Positions 1-8,359 of a stretch of 64,000 bases of DNA are shown in pieces. This DNA comes from Nocardioides acrostichi (lineage in GTDB: Bacteria > Actinomycetota > Actinomycetes > Propionibacteriales > Nocardioidaceae): positions 1-64,000 of the forward strand of contig NZ_JADIVZ010000010.1 in NCBI RefSeq assembly GCF_015319165.1, read 5' to 3'. Both the position numbers and the translations under genes were made by a program. A model generated the notes under the pieces. That model searched no databases, had not been told where the DNA came from, and saw nothing but the letters and a program-made list of their open reading frames with translations. Position 1 is the first letter of the stretch, and each line of letters opens with the position of its first letter.

Positions 1-240
1 GCACTCACGATGATCGCGGCCGACCTGACCGCCTGGACCAGGCTGCTCGCACTGTCCGGCGACGCCAAGACCCTTGCGAGCTGTGAGCCGAAGGCCCTGC
101 GCTACCGATTGCTCCACGTTCCCGCCCGAGTCACGCACGGCGCCCGCCGGCGACGGCTCCGCATCCCGGAATCGTGGCCATGGGCGGCCGCGGTCGTCGC
201 GGTCTTCGCCAACATCGCCGCGATTCCGCAACCAGCCTGA
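1..240 (+). mobile_element. IS1380-family transposase, C-terminal fragment
   Basis: The window opens inside a reading frame that ends with TGA at 238-240. The visible 79 residues (A-L-T-M-I-A-A-D-L-T-A-W..., then LRYRLLHVPARVTHGARRRR and an IPESWPWAAAV block) match my memory of the C-terminal end of actinobacterial IS1380/DDE transposases: a D-L-x-A-W-T helix, an R-Y-R-L-L-H core and an arginine-rich stretch before W-P-W. The catalytic part and left end of the element lie outside the window, so its integrity cannot be judged. It marks the left side of an accessory island. The family call is by pattern recognition, not alignment. Confidence 0.72.
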
Positions 241-574
241 CCCTTCCCGTCCGCCCACAACCCTCACCACCCGGAGAACCGCAGCCCGGCAGCGTCAGCC
301 GGCCCAGCGTCGTACCCGAAGACCGCCATCAACCCGCCTCACGCCGCGACGCCGTCGCCGACGCCCCCATGAAAGACCGGGGCTAAGCGCAGCCGATTTG
401 GACAGCCCCGCAGCATCACCGAGGCGGGCTTGTGCAGTCTGCCGTCGGGCCACCCGCTTTCCGTACGGTCAATAACGCGCTAGCTCCCAGGCATTCCGTC
501 TTCGTTGACGCCGACACGCACTGCTCGTAGAACTAAGTGCCAGCAGTCCCTTCCTTTTCGTCGGGATTGTCGAC
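241..574. other. gene-free stretch after the transposase
   Basis: There is no credible coding frame here. The first half (to about 390) is proline- and arginine-codon-rich in every frame, like the non-coding tail of the insertion element, and its right end is probably inside this stretch, but I cannot place the terminal inverted repeat without the other end. The second half, from about 455, is less GC-rich and belongs to the island. Confidence 0.5.
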
Positions 575-916
575 TCACGCCCGCGCACTCGGCGCGAGCG
601 CCTCAAGCTGCTCGACGATGCTTCGCCACTCATCGACAACCACGCGGGGCAGGTCGATCATGCCGCTACGTCCGTGAAGGATGTTCGAACTCTCTTCCAT
701 GACATATGCGCCGAGCCGGATGAGCTTGTACGCCTCGGCCGCCTGATCGTTGGGCAGATTGTGAAGGAGGTGGAGCAGCCGGTGCTTTGCTCGCGACTGC
801 CTGCCGCGGACGCTCGGCTGGCATGCCTCGTCAAAGGCTGCCGCAGCCAACAACTCAAGGCGGATCCGGAGGTCCATGACCTCTACCCGGACCTGCGAGC
901 TAGGTGCCGGTGTCAT
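575..916 (-). CDS. small helical protein, third gene of the SMC cassette
   Basis: This encodes a 113-residue soluble protein with no signal peptide or membrane segment. I chose the ATG at 916 because it lies one base after the TGA of the upstream ATPase gene, the spacing expected for translational coupling; a longer upstream frame runs through that gene and is a shadow. The protein looks almost entirely helical, with leucine- and alanine-rich amphipathic stretches (DLRIRLELLAAAAFDEACQ, then HRLLHLLHNLPNDQAAEAYK and EWRSIVEQLEALAP). I do not recognise the family. Its position suggests an accessory subunit for the ATPase, analogous in layout (not shown homologous) to small third subunits of SMC-type defence systems. 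Confidence 0.72.
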   Translation of the reverse strand: MTPAPSSQVRVEVMDLRIRLELLAAAAFDEACQPSVRGRQSRAKHRLLHLLHNLPNDQAAEAYKLIRLGAYVMEESSNILHGRSGMIDLPRVVVDEWRSIVEQLEALAPSARA

Positions 917-917
917 C

Positions 918-3362
918 TCAGATCGTCGTGATCCTCTCGCATGCCTGCTGGGCTGTCTGGACCTCGGCTCGAAGCGACGGGATGTCCTGTGCGCCGACGG
1001 GTGGGTTTCCGTGAGAGGAACGGTTCCAGCCGTCGAGGTAGGCACCGACAAGTTGCTCGGCATCGTCCAGAGCGGTGCCGGCGGCAGGAATGGACGCAAC
1101 AAGCTGACGAGCACGTCGGATGCGAGCCCGCGTGCGGTCTTCGTCATCGAGCTCCTGAAGATCTTGGTCAGGAGCCCGAGATTGGCGTACCGCCGCGCGA
1201 AGAACGAGTGAACGCAGCGCATTGTCGAACGCTTGGCGGCAGAGTCCGCGCACGATGTCGTAGGGCGGCAGCGTCACGCCCTGGGGTTGCGTCTGGGCGG
1301 TGTCGAGCACACCGAGCGCATCGAGCAGGAGAACTTTCCACATCTCGCCCTGGACGGCTGAGGTCACGATTCCCGTGCCGGGGTCCCGTGCGACGCCGCG
1401 CACATCGCAGTTGGCATTCCGCGCGAGTAGGTGCTCCTTTAGTCGCTCATCGTGAGTCAGTACGAGTACGCGACGCGCCTTCGCTACTTCAGACACGGCC
1501 GCAGCCAATCGATCGACCCGGACCTGATCGAATGCGTGTACGGGGTCGTCAAGGACGAGGAATCTAAAGGGTCCGCCATCCGACACCGCCAGCATCGGAG
1601 CGAGAAGCAGAGCATTGCGCTGGCCGGCGCTTAGCATCGACAGCTGCAGGTCTCTGTCCTGCTGGTCAATCACCCTCAGTGAGGCTTGACGACCTTGGAC
1701 TGTGATCGACTCGAGGGTGATACCGACGTCCGCTAGTAAGGCTTCCACCTTCAGATTGGTCTGCGCACCCAACACGTTCGCGCGCTCGGACCGCAGGCTG
1801 GTCCGAAGCGTCGCGAGCCGTGTCTTCGCGGACGACCACACAGCTGCCTGGGAAGCGTCGTCTGCTGTTGACCGCCATACAGTGACGAAGTCGTCGACTG
1901 CCTCGCGGCGCGCATGTCGCCATTGACGCAGGTGGTCACTCTCTGCACTGGCGGCCAGGACTGCCTCTTCGCAATCAGGTGAGTTGACCCAGGCCACAAC
2001 TGCGCTCCCCGCAGTTCGGAGGCCAGTCGTGATCCGACCGCCGGCCTGTTGAGCTTCATCGAGAAGCGGCGCGATGGTTGCTTGCCACCAACCAGGCTTT
2101 TCCAGCTGCTCGCCCCCGGCGAGTACTGCCGCGACGTTGCCCAGTACGTCGACCGTCGAAGCGCGGAGGCTGGCGATGGCTTCTCGACAACTGTCTTGTC
2201 TTGTCTGGATCTCGATGACATCAGCGACCGCCTCACCGAGGCGATCAAGCCACGGCACGCCCTCGGTGGCGCAGACCGGGCAAAGATCGCCGACGTCATC
2301 GAGGATCTCGGCTTCAGCGTGAAGATCCCTTAACGGACCTGCGAGCTGGGCGTGAAGCGACGTCTCCGCCTCACGCAGTTCGGTCAACTCGTGCTCGACC
2401 GCAGCTGCCAACCCGCGGAGATTGTCCAAAGTTGTTGCGGGCACTTCTGGAAGCGCGATACCCGTCTCTGTCAACTCCGACCGACGCAACCAGCTGTCAG
2501 GGTCCTGGTCGGCGGTCGGCCACTCCATCGGCAGAAGCTGAGTTCGGTCCTCGCGAGCTCGCTCCTTATCGACCTCACTAGCCCGAGCCTGCGCATCACG
2601 AAGGGCTGCATCCCACCGGTCGCGTGCCTCGATGGCTGCGGCGCTCCTATTCTCGATCTCTTGGTCTAACACGTCGAAACAGGATCCAAAGGCGAGCAGA
2701 CGTTCAAGGAACTGTTGGAGGTTGCGGGCCAACTGCACTTCGCGTTCAACGACTGCATAGGAGAAGACCGGCCGATACCCGGTCACGGCGGACAACCACC
2801 CTGTTGCGGAAAGATCGATCTCCCGATCCGCTCCGTCAGAGGACTGACGCGCGGACCACTCGGTCGTGGTTCCCGAGCGATCGATGCAGCAACGGAGTCT
2901 GAGACTGTTGGAGCCGGACCGCAGCGTCAGTGCGACGGTCGCTTGCTGCACGTCTCTGCCGCAGTGTTCGCGCTCCCAGATCGGAACGTTGCCACCGCGA
3001 CCTTCTAGGGCGGGCTCTCGGACACGCCCTTGGAGCGCCGTCTCGATCGCGTCGGCAATGCTCGACTTGCCCGACCCGTTCGCACCATGAATGACGGTAA
3101 TCCCTGGGGTCGGGTCAAGCTCAATCGACAGCGACTGCTCGCCGCCGATGCCTTGATAGCCCTGCGCCTGGACCTCGGTGAGGTACCAGGCGCTATCAGC
3201 GGATGGGTCATTGTCTCGACTCGCTGTGCCCGCAAGACCCTTGGCAACCTCGAGCAGCTTCTTCCAACCGTTCCGGGACTCGCCGACTCGAGCGCGATCG
3301 TGGAATTCGGCGATCTTGTCGACCAGTTGCTCGAACGTAAGCAACGACAGCAATGTGCCCAT
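918..3362 (-). CDS. SMC/Rad50-like ATPase with single CxxC hook
   Basis: This is an 814-residue ABC-type ATPase of the SMC/RecN/SbcC group. The Walker A loop is at 93-101 (GANGSGKSS). A CPVC motif at 361-364 looks like one half of a zinc hook. The ABC signature is at 576-582 (MLSAGQR), Walker B at 601-606 (FLVLDDP) with an acidic pair, and the switch histidine at 636-638 (THD). The arms on either side of CPVC are much shorter than in true Rad50. About 175 residues follow the head domain, more than a minimal SMC fold needs. The start follows a 162-bp gap after the upstream gene and has only a weak ribosome site. Family knowledge says such proteins sense or process DNA ends; a defence role is inferred from the island context. 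Confidence 0.85.
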   Translation of the reverse strand: MGTLLSLLTFEQLVDKIAEFHDRARVGESRNGWKKLLEVAKGLAGTASRDNDPSADSAWYLTEVQAQGYQGIGGEQSLSIELDPTPGITVIHGANGSGKSSIADAIETALQGRVREPALEGRGGNVPIWEREHCGRDVQQATVALTLRSGSNSLRLRCCIDRSGTTTEWSARQSSDGADREIDLSATGWLSAVTGYRPVFSYAVVEREVQLARNLQQFLERLLAFGSCFDVLDQEIENRSAAAIEARDRWDAALRDAQARASEVDKERAREDRTQLLPMEWPTADQDPDSWLRRSELTETGIALPEVPATTLDNLRGLAAAVEHELTELREAETSLHAQLAGPLRDLHAEAEILDDVGDLCPVCATEGVPWLDRLGEAVADVIEIQTRQDSCREAIASLRASTVDVLGNVAAVLAGGEQLEKPGWWQATIAPLLDEAQQAGGRITTGLRTAGSAVVAWVNSPDCEEAVLAASAESDHLRQWRHARREAVDDFVTVWRSTADDASQAAVWSSAKTRLATLRTSLRSERANVLGAQTNLKVEALLADVGITLESITVQGRQASLRVIDQQDRDLQLSMLSAGQRNALLLAPMLAVSDGGPFRFLVLDDPVHAFDQVRVDRLAAAVSEVAKARRVLVLTHDERLKEHLLARNANCDVRGVARDPGTGIVTSAVQGEMWKVLLLDALGVLDTAQTQPQGVTLPPYDIVRGLCRQAFDNALRSLVLRAAVRQSRAPDQDLQELDDEDRTRARIRRARQLVASIPAAGTALDDAEQLVGAYLDGWNRSSHGNPPVGAQDIPSLRAEVQTAQQACERITTI

Positions 3363-3524
3363 CTATACCCCGCAGACCGTGTCTATGTGTCGGGTTCACA
3401 TTTGCACAATGCGTGGCGCTCGTCTCGAACTAGAAGGACTCGTTGCACCGAATTGCGCTGGGATCCGTGCCCGCTCTCATCACTCCTGCGAATCCGGAGG
3501 GCACACCCCAATTGCCGTTCATCG

Positions 3525-5105
3525 CTACGACCTTGTGTTCGGCATCAGGTAGTGGGGTCCAACAAAGCCCACATGGACCTTTACCGTCGTCCCTGCCGTA
3601 TCGTCGTAGAAGTAGACGCGTGGAGCGAGGTTGCCACCACCTTCCGAGATCTTGAGATGTGCGAGCATCTCAACACGACCGGACGAAGACACGTTCCGAT
3701 CAACAGGCAGCATGCGGGCTCCAGCAAGCCCGCCGCTACGAACTGTCTCGCTCTCGGTCATCGAGAGCTTTTTTGGAGTGGCAGGCCAGCCAAGAGGGGG
3801 TCCGCTCTTGCACCAGTCGTAGAAGTTGCCCGCGAAGCCGTCGCGCCGTGCATCGACGAACGCGGCGAGCGCCCTGAACCCTCGCCACGTGGTGTTTCCC
3901 CACGACACTGCTTGCGGCGCCGTGAGGATGCCCGTCAACTCACGCGGCGCATCGGCATGGATCGCAAGTTGGTCCGACAAGTACGTTTCAGCTGACAGAA
4001 TCGCATCCTCGACGTCGTCAACCTGGTCAGGGATGTCGTTCCCCAGATCACTGAGAGTCTCCCAAAACAGTCCCAACTTATTCTCGGCGCTTAGTGCTCG
4101 CTTCAGTCGCCCAAGATGACCCACGGCGGCGCCTAGTTCTCGCTGCAAGTTGTCGTGTTCCTCCCTGGCTAGCTCCAATTCCAGGCGACGCTCTTCGGCC
4201 TCATCTTCGGAGATGCCACCGACCGAATCGGACGGGGCGACGGTCGTCGAAGTGAACGGAGCGAACACATCAGTGACGCGGCGGCGAGTCGAAAGTTGCG
4301 CAACCCGGAAGACGATGCGGTCGATCATTGCGTCTTCGCGCGTCGTCATGAGATAGCCCGGTACATATCTGTGTCGCCATCCCTCGTTAGCGTCGAGCCC
4401 GCCGGGCAGGTAGGTCCGAACTGCGCCGCCCCAGACGGCCAACGATCCGAGCAGATCCGAAAGAGCCGCGACCGAAGCAGTCGGCAGCGTGACAACAAGG
4501 GCGATGCCGCCCACCCGTCGAGCGATCCGGTCGGGCCACAACGCCCAACGTCCTGCGGCATCTTCAGCAGGTTCGGAACACACAACCACGGGCAAGGTGC
4601 GGCTTGACGACTCAAGGAGGCCGACGAGCGCCGGCACCTCGTCAGGAGCCAGTGACATGACAGTGGTCACCAGGCGTGAGCCACCGAGGATGGGTGACCC
4701 GGGTAGGTCGAGCATCTGGTCGACGAGCCTTGGACGGCCGACCTGAACACGTAAAGACGGATCATCTGACTCAACCCGATTCTCAACCCAGGTGTGGGTA
4801 GAGGTGCCGTCGCCTACCACTCGTATCACGGTGGCCCACTCGGTACGAGCGGGATCTGCTAGTACCTGATCGCGGACGATAGCCTCAAGCCCAACCGCTC
4901 CCGCGAGATCAGCAGGAAGCGCCCGCACATTGACCGAGCGATGGCGCCCTCCGGCAAGGTCAAACGTGTAAGAGCCATCTTCGAGAGGCGCTGCCGACGG
5001 ATCCTCGAGTGCCCATGACGAGAAGATCTCTCGAACCGCCTGCAAGTACTGGCTCGGGTTGGGCTGAGTTTCGTCTTTCCAGAGCGCGCGATAGACAACA
5101 GTCAC
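3525..5105 (-). CDS. uncharacterised 526-aa protein, first gene of the SMC cassette
   Basis: The start is the GTG at 5105, chosen because AGGAGG sits six bases upstream; the frame can be extended but has no better site. The N-terminal ~300 residues look like a mixed alpha/beta fold, including a stretch with strand patterns LPVVVC, GIALVVTLP and a GGAVRTYLPG turn. A coiled coil follows near 315-360 (EDEAEERRLELELAREEHDN...). The last ~50 residues form a beta-rich block with HLKI, RVYFYDD and VHVGFVGPH. I do not recognise any domain with confidence. There are no membrane segments. As the promoter-proximal gene with the ATPase and a small protein downstream, it is a candidate effector or sensor. 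Codon use and GC are unlike the core genes from 6 kb onward. Confidence 0.78.
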   Translation of the reverse strand: MTVVYRALWKDETQPNPSQYLQAVREIFSSWALEDPSAAPLEDGSYTFDLAGGRHRSVNVRALPADLAGAVGLEAIVRDQVLADPARTEWATVIRVVGDGTSTHTWVENRVESDDPSLRVQVGRPRLVDQMLDLPGSPILGGSRLVTTVMSLAPDEVPALVGLLESSSRTLPVVVCSEPAEDAAGRWALWPDRIARRVGGIALVVTLPTASVAALSDLLGSLAVWGGAVRTYLPGGLDANEGWRHRYVPGYLMTTREDAMIDRIVFRVAQLSTRRRVTDVFAPFTSTTVAPSDSVGGISEDEAEERRLELELAREEHDNLQRELGAAVGHLGRLKRALSAENKLGLFWETLSDLGNDIPDQVDDVEDAILSAETYLSDQLAIHADAPRELTGILTAPQAVSWGNTTWRGFRALAAFVDARRDGFAGNFYDWCKSGPPLGWPATPKKLSMTESETVRSGGLAGARMLPVDRNVSSSGRVEMLAHLKISEGGGNLAPRVYFYDDTAGTTVKVHVGFVGPHYLMPNTRS

Positions 5106-5150
5106 CGTGGACCTCCTAAGCAGTGCTTGCGATCTGTGACGCAACGGATA

Positions 5151-5309
5151 TCAGGTCGCGTTTGGGAGTCGCAGGCCTTTAACCAAGTGGCCCGGATCGA
5201 GCTGAAGGGCCTCGGCCACTCGGATGATGTTGTGCAAAGAGATGGTGCGCTGGCCGCGCTCGATCTGGCCGATGTAGATCCCGTGGAGCTCGCAGCGAGC
5301 CTGGACCAT
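5151..5309 (-). pseudogene. truncated XRE-type HTH regulator
   Basis: This 52-codon minus-strand remnant encodes the back half of a helix-turn-helix repressor: the recognition-helix region YIGQIERGQRTISL followed by NIIRVAEALQLDPGHLVKGL, which is typical of XRE/SinR-like domains. The first helices of the fold are missing. The break lies at about 5310, where recombinase sequence begins on the other strand. It stops 45 bp before the start of the 526-aa cassette gene on the same strand, so the intact ancestor probably regulated that cassette. Whether the fragment still binds DNA is doubtful. Confidence 0.7.
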
Positions 5310-5310
5310 C

Positions 5311-5768
5311 GTCAAGTTCACCGACGACGAGATCGCGGGGTTCAGCCAGCGCGCCCGCGACGATCTGCACCGCTCGGCCGAGTCCGGCAGCAAGCTGATC
5401 GCAGACCAATATCGGCGTCTGGCCGAGTTGGAGCGGCACCGGCAGAAGCTGCTCGATGCCTACATGGCCCCCTGCCAGTCGAAGTGTTGAAGGAGCATCA
5501 GGCTGGGGTGGCCAGCGAGATCGCCGACGCCAAGCGACTGATGCAGAACGCCGAGGTCGCCAGTGACAAAGTGATCGCGCGCTTGAAATAGGTCATCTCG
5601 CTGCTGCGCCACGCCGAACGGCTCTACAGCTCCGTCGGCCCGGAAGCCCGGCAACTTCTCAACCGCACCGTCATCGGGCCCTTCGCTGTCGACAACCGCC
5701 CGGACGGGCCCGTGTCGGGCGCTGTGGTGGCCGAGGGTCGCTGTCCCGGCCCGTGGGCGCGGTCGTAG
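5311..5768 (+). pseudogene. serine recombinase, C-terminal remnant
   Basis: Translated in two frames, this region gives the C-terminal coiled-coil part of a zinc-ribbon serine recombinase: FTDDEIAGFSQRARDDL, then YRRLAELERHRQKLLDAY, then (after a frameshift near 5465) LPVEVLKEHQAGVASEIADA, a TAG at 5589, and ERLYSSVGPEARQLLNRTV beyond it. The catalytic domain is absent. At least one frameshift and one stop make it non-functional. It points to a past integrase or resolvase that delivered the island. Confidence 0.75.
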
Positions 5769-5861
5769 CGGGCCGGGCGGCACGCGCCGCCTTGTCGCCG
5801 GAGGGGGACGAGAAAACCCCCGCCGGCTCAACGCCTCGCGAGGGTTCTAACGTTGATCATC

Positions 5862-5949
5862 TGGCGGAGGTAGGGGGATTCGAACCCCCGAGGGCGTTAA
5901 CCCAACCCGCTTTCCAAGCGAGCGCCATAGGCCACTAGGCGATACCTCC
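5862..5949 (-). tRNA. tRNA-Ser (anticodon GGA)
   Basis: Read on the minus strand, it starts GGAGGTA at 5949 and ends TACCTCC at 5866 to close a seven-pair acceptor stem, followed by a G discriminator and an encoded CCA (5864-5862). The anticodon loop contains TTGGAAA, giving GGA. A long variable arm and GGTTCGAATCC T-loop confirm a class II serine tRNA. Its 3' end faces the island, which is the usual side for integration at a tRNA. Confidence 0.95.
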
Positions 5950-6044
5950 GCGCGGAAGGTTACCTGCGGGGCTCAGGGCCGTGAAATCGACTCGGGACGG
6001 CACGCGGGTTGGTCTGGTCCGACGGGCCTCACCTATGCTGCTGG

Positions 6045-6136
6045 GCAACCCCCCGCGCGGCGGCATCTTGCCCAACTCCCCCAGGGTCGAGAGACAGCAA
6101 GGGTAAGCGAGCTCTGACGGGTGCGCGGGGGGCCTC
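6045..6136 (+). ncRNA. ffs: small SRP RNA (4.5S type)
   Basis: The ends pair perfectly: CCCCCCGCGC at 6049-6058 with GCGCGGGGGG at 6123-6132. The middle holds the signature hairpin of the SRP Alu-less small RNA, with CAGG on the 5' side, a GUC-GAGA-GAC stem-loop and AGCAAGGGTAAGC on the 3' side, which is the Ffh-binding region. The tetraloop is GAGA rather than the more usual GGAA. Placement just upstream of dnaX is known for actinobacteria. Exact transcript ends are estimated. Confidence 0.85.
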
Positions 6137-6188
6137 TTCGCCCCGGGTCCACTCCCAGGCAGCGGTTCCGGCTGTCGGTCCCCGCGGC

Positions 6189-6194
6189 TAGGGT
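6189..6194 (+). promoter_or_regulatory. -10 box for dnaX, leaderless type
   Basis: TAGGGT lies seven bases before the chosen GTG of dnaX, a spacing at which the transcript would start at or near the start codon. Confidence 0.5.
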
Positions 6195-6201
6195 CGGGCG
6201 G

Positions 6202-8322
6202 GTGGAGTCACCCCTCGCGCTGTACCGGCGCTACCGCCCCGAGACCTTCGCCGAGGTCATCGGTCAGGACCACGTCACCACGCCCCTGCGCGCGGCGCTG
6301 GCGAACAATCGGGTCAACCACGCCTATCTCTTTTCGGGTCCGCGCGGGTGCGGCAAGACCACCTCGGCCCGCATCCTGGCCCGCGCGCTCAACTGCGCCC
6401 GTGCGCCCATCGCCGACCCGTGCGGTGAGTGCGACTCATGCGTCGAGCTGGCCCGCGGTGGGGCCGGGTCGATGGACGTCATCGAGATCGACGCCGCCTC
6501 GCACAGTGGTGTCGACGACGCCCGCGACCTGCGCGAGAAGGCGTTCTTCGCGCCCGTGCGCGACCGCTACAAGGTCTACATCATCGATGAGGCCCACATG
6601 GTCACCACGCACGCGTTCAACGCACTGCTCAAGCTGGTCGAGGAGCCGCCCCCGCACCTGCGCTTCATCTTCGCCACCACCGAGCCCGAGAAGGTGCTCG
6701 GCACCATCCGCTCGCGCACGCATCACTATCCGTTCCGGCTGATCCCGCCGCGACTGTTGTCGGCCTATCTCACCGAGCTCTGCCAGGCCGAGGGCGTCCC
6801 GATCGAGCCGGGCGCACTGCCCCTGGTCGTGCGGGCAGGCGCCGGCTCGGCGCGCGACACCCTCTCGGTGCTCGACCAGCTGCTCGGCGGGGCCGGTCCC
6901 GAGGGCGTCACCCACCATCTGGCCACCACGCTGCTCGGCTACACGCCCGACTCCCTGCTCGACGAGGCCGTCGACGCGTTCGCCGCCGCCGACGGCGCCG
7001 CCGTGTTCGGCGTCGTCGACAAGGTCGTCGAGACCGGCCAGGATCCGCGCCGGTTCACCGAGGATCTGCTGCGCCGGCTGCGCGACCTCGTCATCGTGGC
7101 GGCCGTGCCCGATGCCCCGGCCAGTGGTCTCATCGACGTCTCCGAGGACGCCGGTGAGCGCCTGGTCGCCCAGGCGGCCCGCTTCGGAGCCCACGACCTC
7201 ACCCGTGCCGCCGACCTCGTGGCCGCCGGCCTCACGGAGATGCGCGGCGCCACCGCCCCACGGCTGCTGCTCGAGCTCATCTGTGCGCGCATCCTGCTGC
7301 CCGGCGCAGACCACGACGCCGCGGGGCTCGCGGCCCGCCTCGACCGGGTCGAGCGCCGGCTCTCGGTCAGCGTGCCCGCCGCTCCACAGCGCCAGGCACC
7401 GACCACCACACCCGTCCCCGCCCAGGACCGGCCGCAGCCCACCCAGACCGCACCCGAGCCCGTCGAGACCCCGGCCCCCACCCCCGCACCCGCAGCGTGG
7501 GGCGGCACGCCGGAGCCGGAGCCCTCCGCCGCCGAGACCGGCCCCCAAACGGGCCCCCAAACGGGCCCCCAGACAGGCCCCCAGACAGGCCCTGAGACCG
7601 GCCCCCAGACCGGCCCTGAGACTGGTCTCGAGCCGGCCCCTGGCCCCGGCCCGGAACCGCAGCCCGCCTCGCCGCCCCAGGAGCCCGGTCCCGGTGGCAT
7701 GGGCCTGGTCGACGTGCGCCGGCTGTGGCCCGACGTCGTCGAGGCGTGCAAGGAGCGGCGTCGGCTGACGTGGATGCTGCTCAGCCAGAACGCCCAGGTC
7801 GTGGGGCTCGACGGCGACACCCTCACTCTCGGGTTCGCCAACGCGGGTGCGCGCGGGTCGTTCGACAAGAACGGCAGCGCCGAGATCGTCCGCCAGGCCG
7901 CCATCGACGTGGTCGGCGTCGACTGGCGCATCGAGACCATCGTCGATCCAGGTGCCAGTGCCGACGCCGCACCCCCGCCCCCCGCGCCGGCCCCGGCACC
8001 GCGCGCTCCCGAGCCGCCGCCGCAGACGGTGCCCGACTCGCCTCCACCGTGGGCCGTCGAGCCGCCGCCCGACGACGGGCCGCCCGATCCCGAACCGTCC
8101 GGCTCGGGCTCGGTGGCGCGGGCCCGTGAGGCCATCGCGCAGACCCGACCGGCCGGCGGGCCGGCCGAGTCGAACGCCGACGCCCGCCGGGTCGCAGCGG
8201 CCGAGGCCGACGCCGCCGTGCATCCCGACGACATCGACGCCGACGACCACGCGCTGGCCGGCGCCGACCTGCTCGCCGAGAAGCTCGGCGCCCAGGTCAT
8301 CGAAGAGATCCCCCACACCTGA
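6202..8322 (+). CDS. dnaX: DNA polymerase III subunit gamma/tau
   Basis: DnaX is the clamp-loader ATPase that organises the replicative polymerase. I chose GTG at 6202, giving MESPLALYRRYRPETF, the normal DnaX N-terminus, with no extra leader (706 aa). Visible motifs are Walker A at 46-53 (GPRGCGKT), zinc-binding cysteines at 65, 74, 77 and 80, the DEAH-type Walker B (YIIDEAHM) and the ATTEPEK sensor region. After about residue 390 comes a long proline-rich linker with a 12-bp tandem repeat, then a folded block near 495-575 (VDVRRLWPDVVEACKERRR) and a second Pro-rich linker before the C-terminal end. It is followed by ybaB and recR as in many bacteria. Confidence 0.96.
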   Translation: MESPLALYRRYRPETFAEVIGQDHVTTPLRAALANNRVNHAYLFSGPRGCGKTTSARILARALNCARAPIADPCGECDSCVELARGGAGSMDVIEIDAASHSGVDDARDLREKAFFAPVRDRYKVYIIDEAHMVTTHAFNALLKLVEEPPPHLRFIFATTEPEKVLGTIRSRTHHYPFRLIPPRLLSAYLTELCQAEGVPIEPGALPLVVRAGAGSARDTLSVLDQLLGGAGPEGVTHHLATTLLGYTPDSLLDEAVDAFAAADGAAVFGVVDKVVETGQDPRRFTEDLLRRLRDLVIVAAVPDAPASGLIDVSEDAGERLVAQAARFGAHDLTRAADLVAAGLTEMRGATAPRLLLELICARILLPGADHDAAGLAARLDRVERRLSVSVPAAPQRQAPTTTPVPAQDRPQPTQTAPEPVETPAPTPAPAAWGGTPEPEPSAAETGPQTGPQTGPQTGPQTGPETGPQTGPETGLEPAPGPGPEPQPASPPQEPGPGGMGLVDVRRLWPDVVEACKERRRLTWMLLSQNAQVVGLDGDTLTLGFANAGARGSFDKNGSAEIVRQAAIDVVGVDWRIETIVDPGASADAAPPPPAPAPAPRAPEPPPQTVPDSPPPWAVEPPPDDGPPDPEPSGSGSVARAREAIAQTRPAGGPAESNADARRVAAAEADAAVHPDDIDADDHALAGADLLAEKLGAQVIEEIPHT
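7537..7632 (+). repeat. 12-bp tandem repeat, eight units, inside dnaX
   Basis: Eight consecutive 12-bp units, consensus ACNGGCCCCCAR, encode T-G-P-Q (variants T-G-P-E and T-G-L-E) in the DnaX linker. Most differences are synonymous third-position changes, except the last two variants. The unit is a multiple of three, so copy number can change without breaking the frame. Confidence 0.95.
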
Positions 8323-8359
8323 CCCGACCGCAGCCAACCGGCTGCCAGACTGGAGCACC

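Noticed and set aside
575..5105. Naming the cassette as Lamassu, Gabija or Wadjet
   Set aside because: Only the SMC-like head is recognisable. No Toprim, helicase or named effector domain was identified, so a type name would be a guess.
5127..5591. 154-codon plus-strand frame beside the cassette
   Set aside because: Its first half is antisense to the XRE remnant and only the end matches recombinase sequence in a shifted frame; it is a chance joining across a pseudogene.
5862..5949. Attachment-site direct repeat of the tRNA-Ser 3' end within the island
   Set aside because: I looked for the acceptor/T-arm sequence in 1-5860 and did not see a second copy; the other island end is probably outside the window.
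7537..7632. Possible CRISPR array
   Set aside because: Units are contiguous 12-mers with no spacers and lie in frame inside dnaX. No spaced repeat array was seen anywhere in the window.
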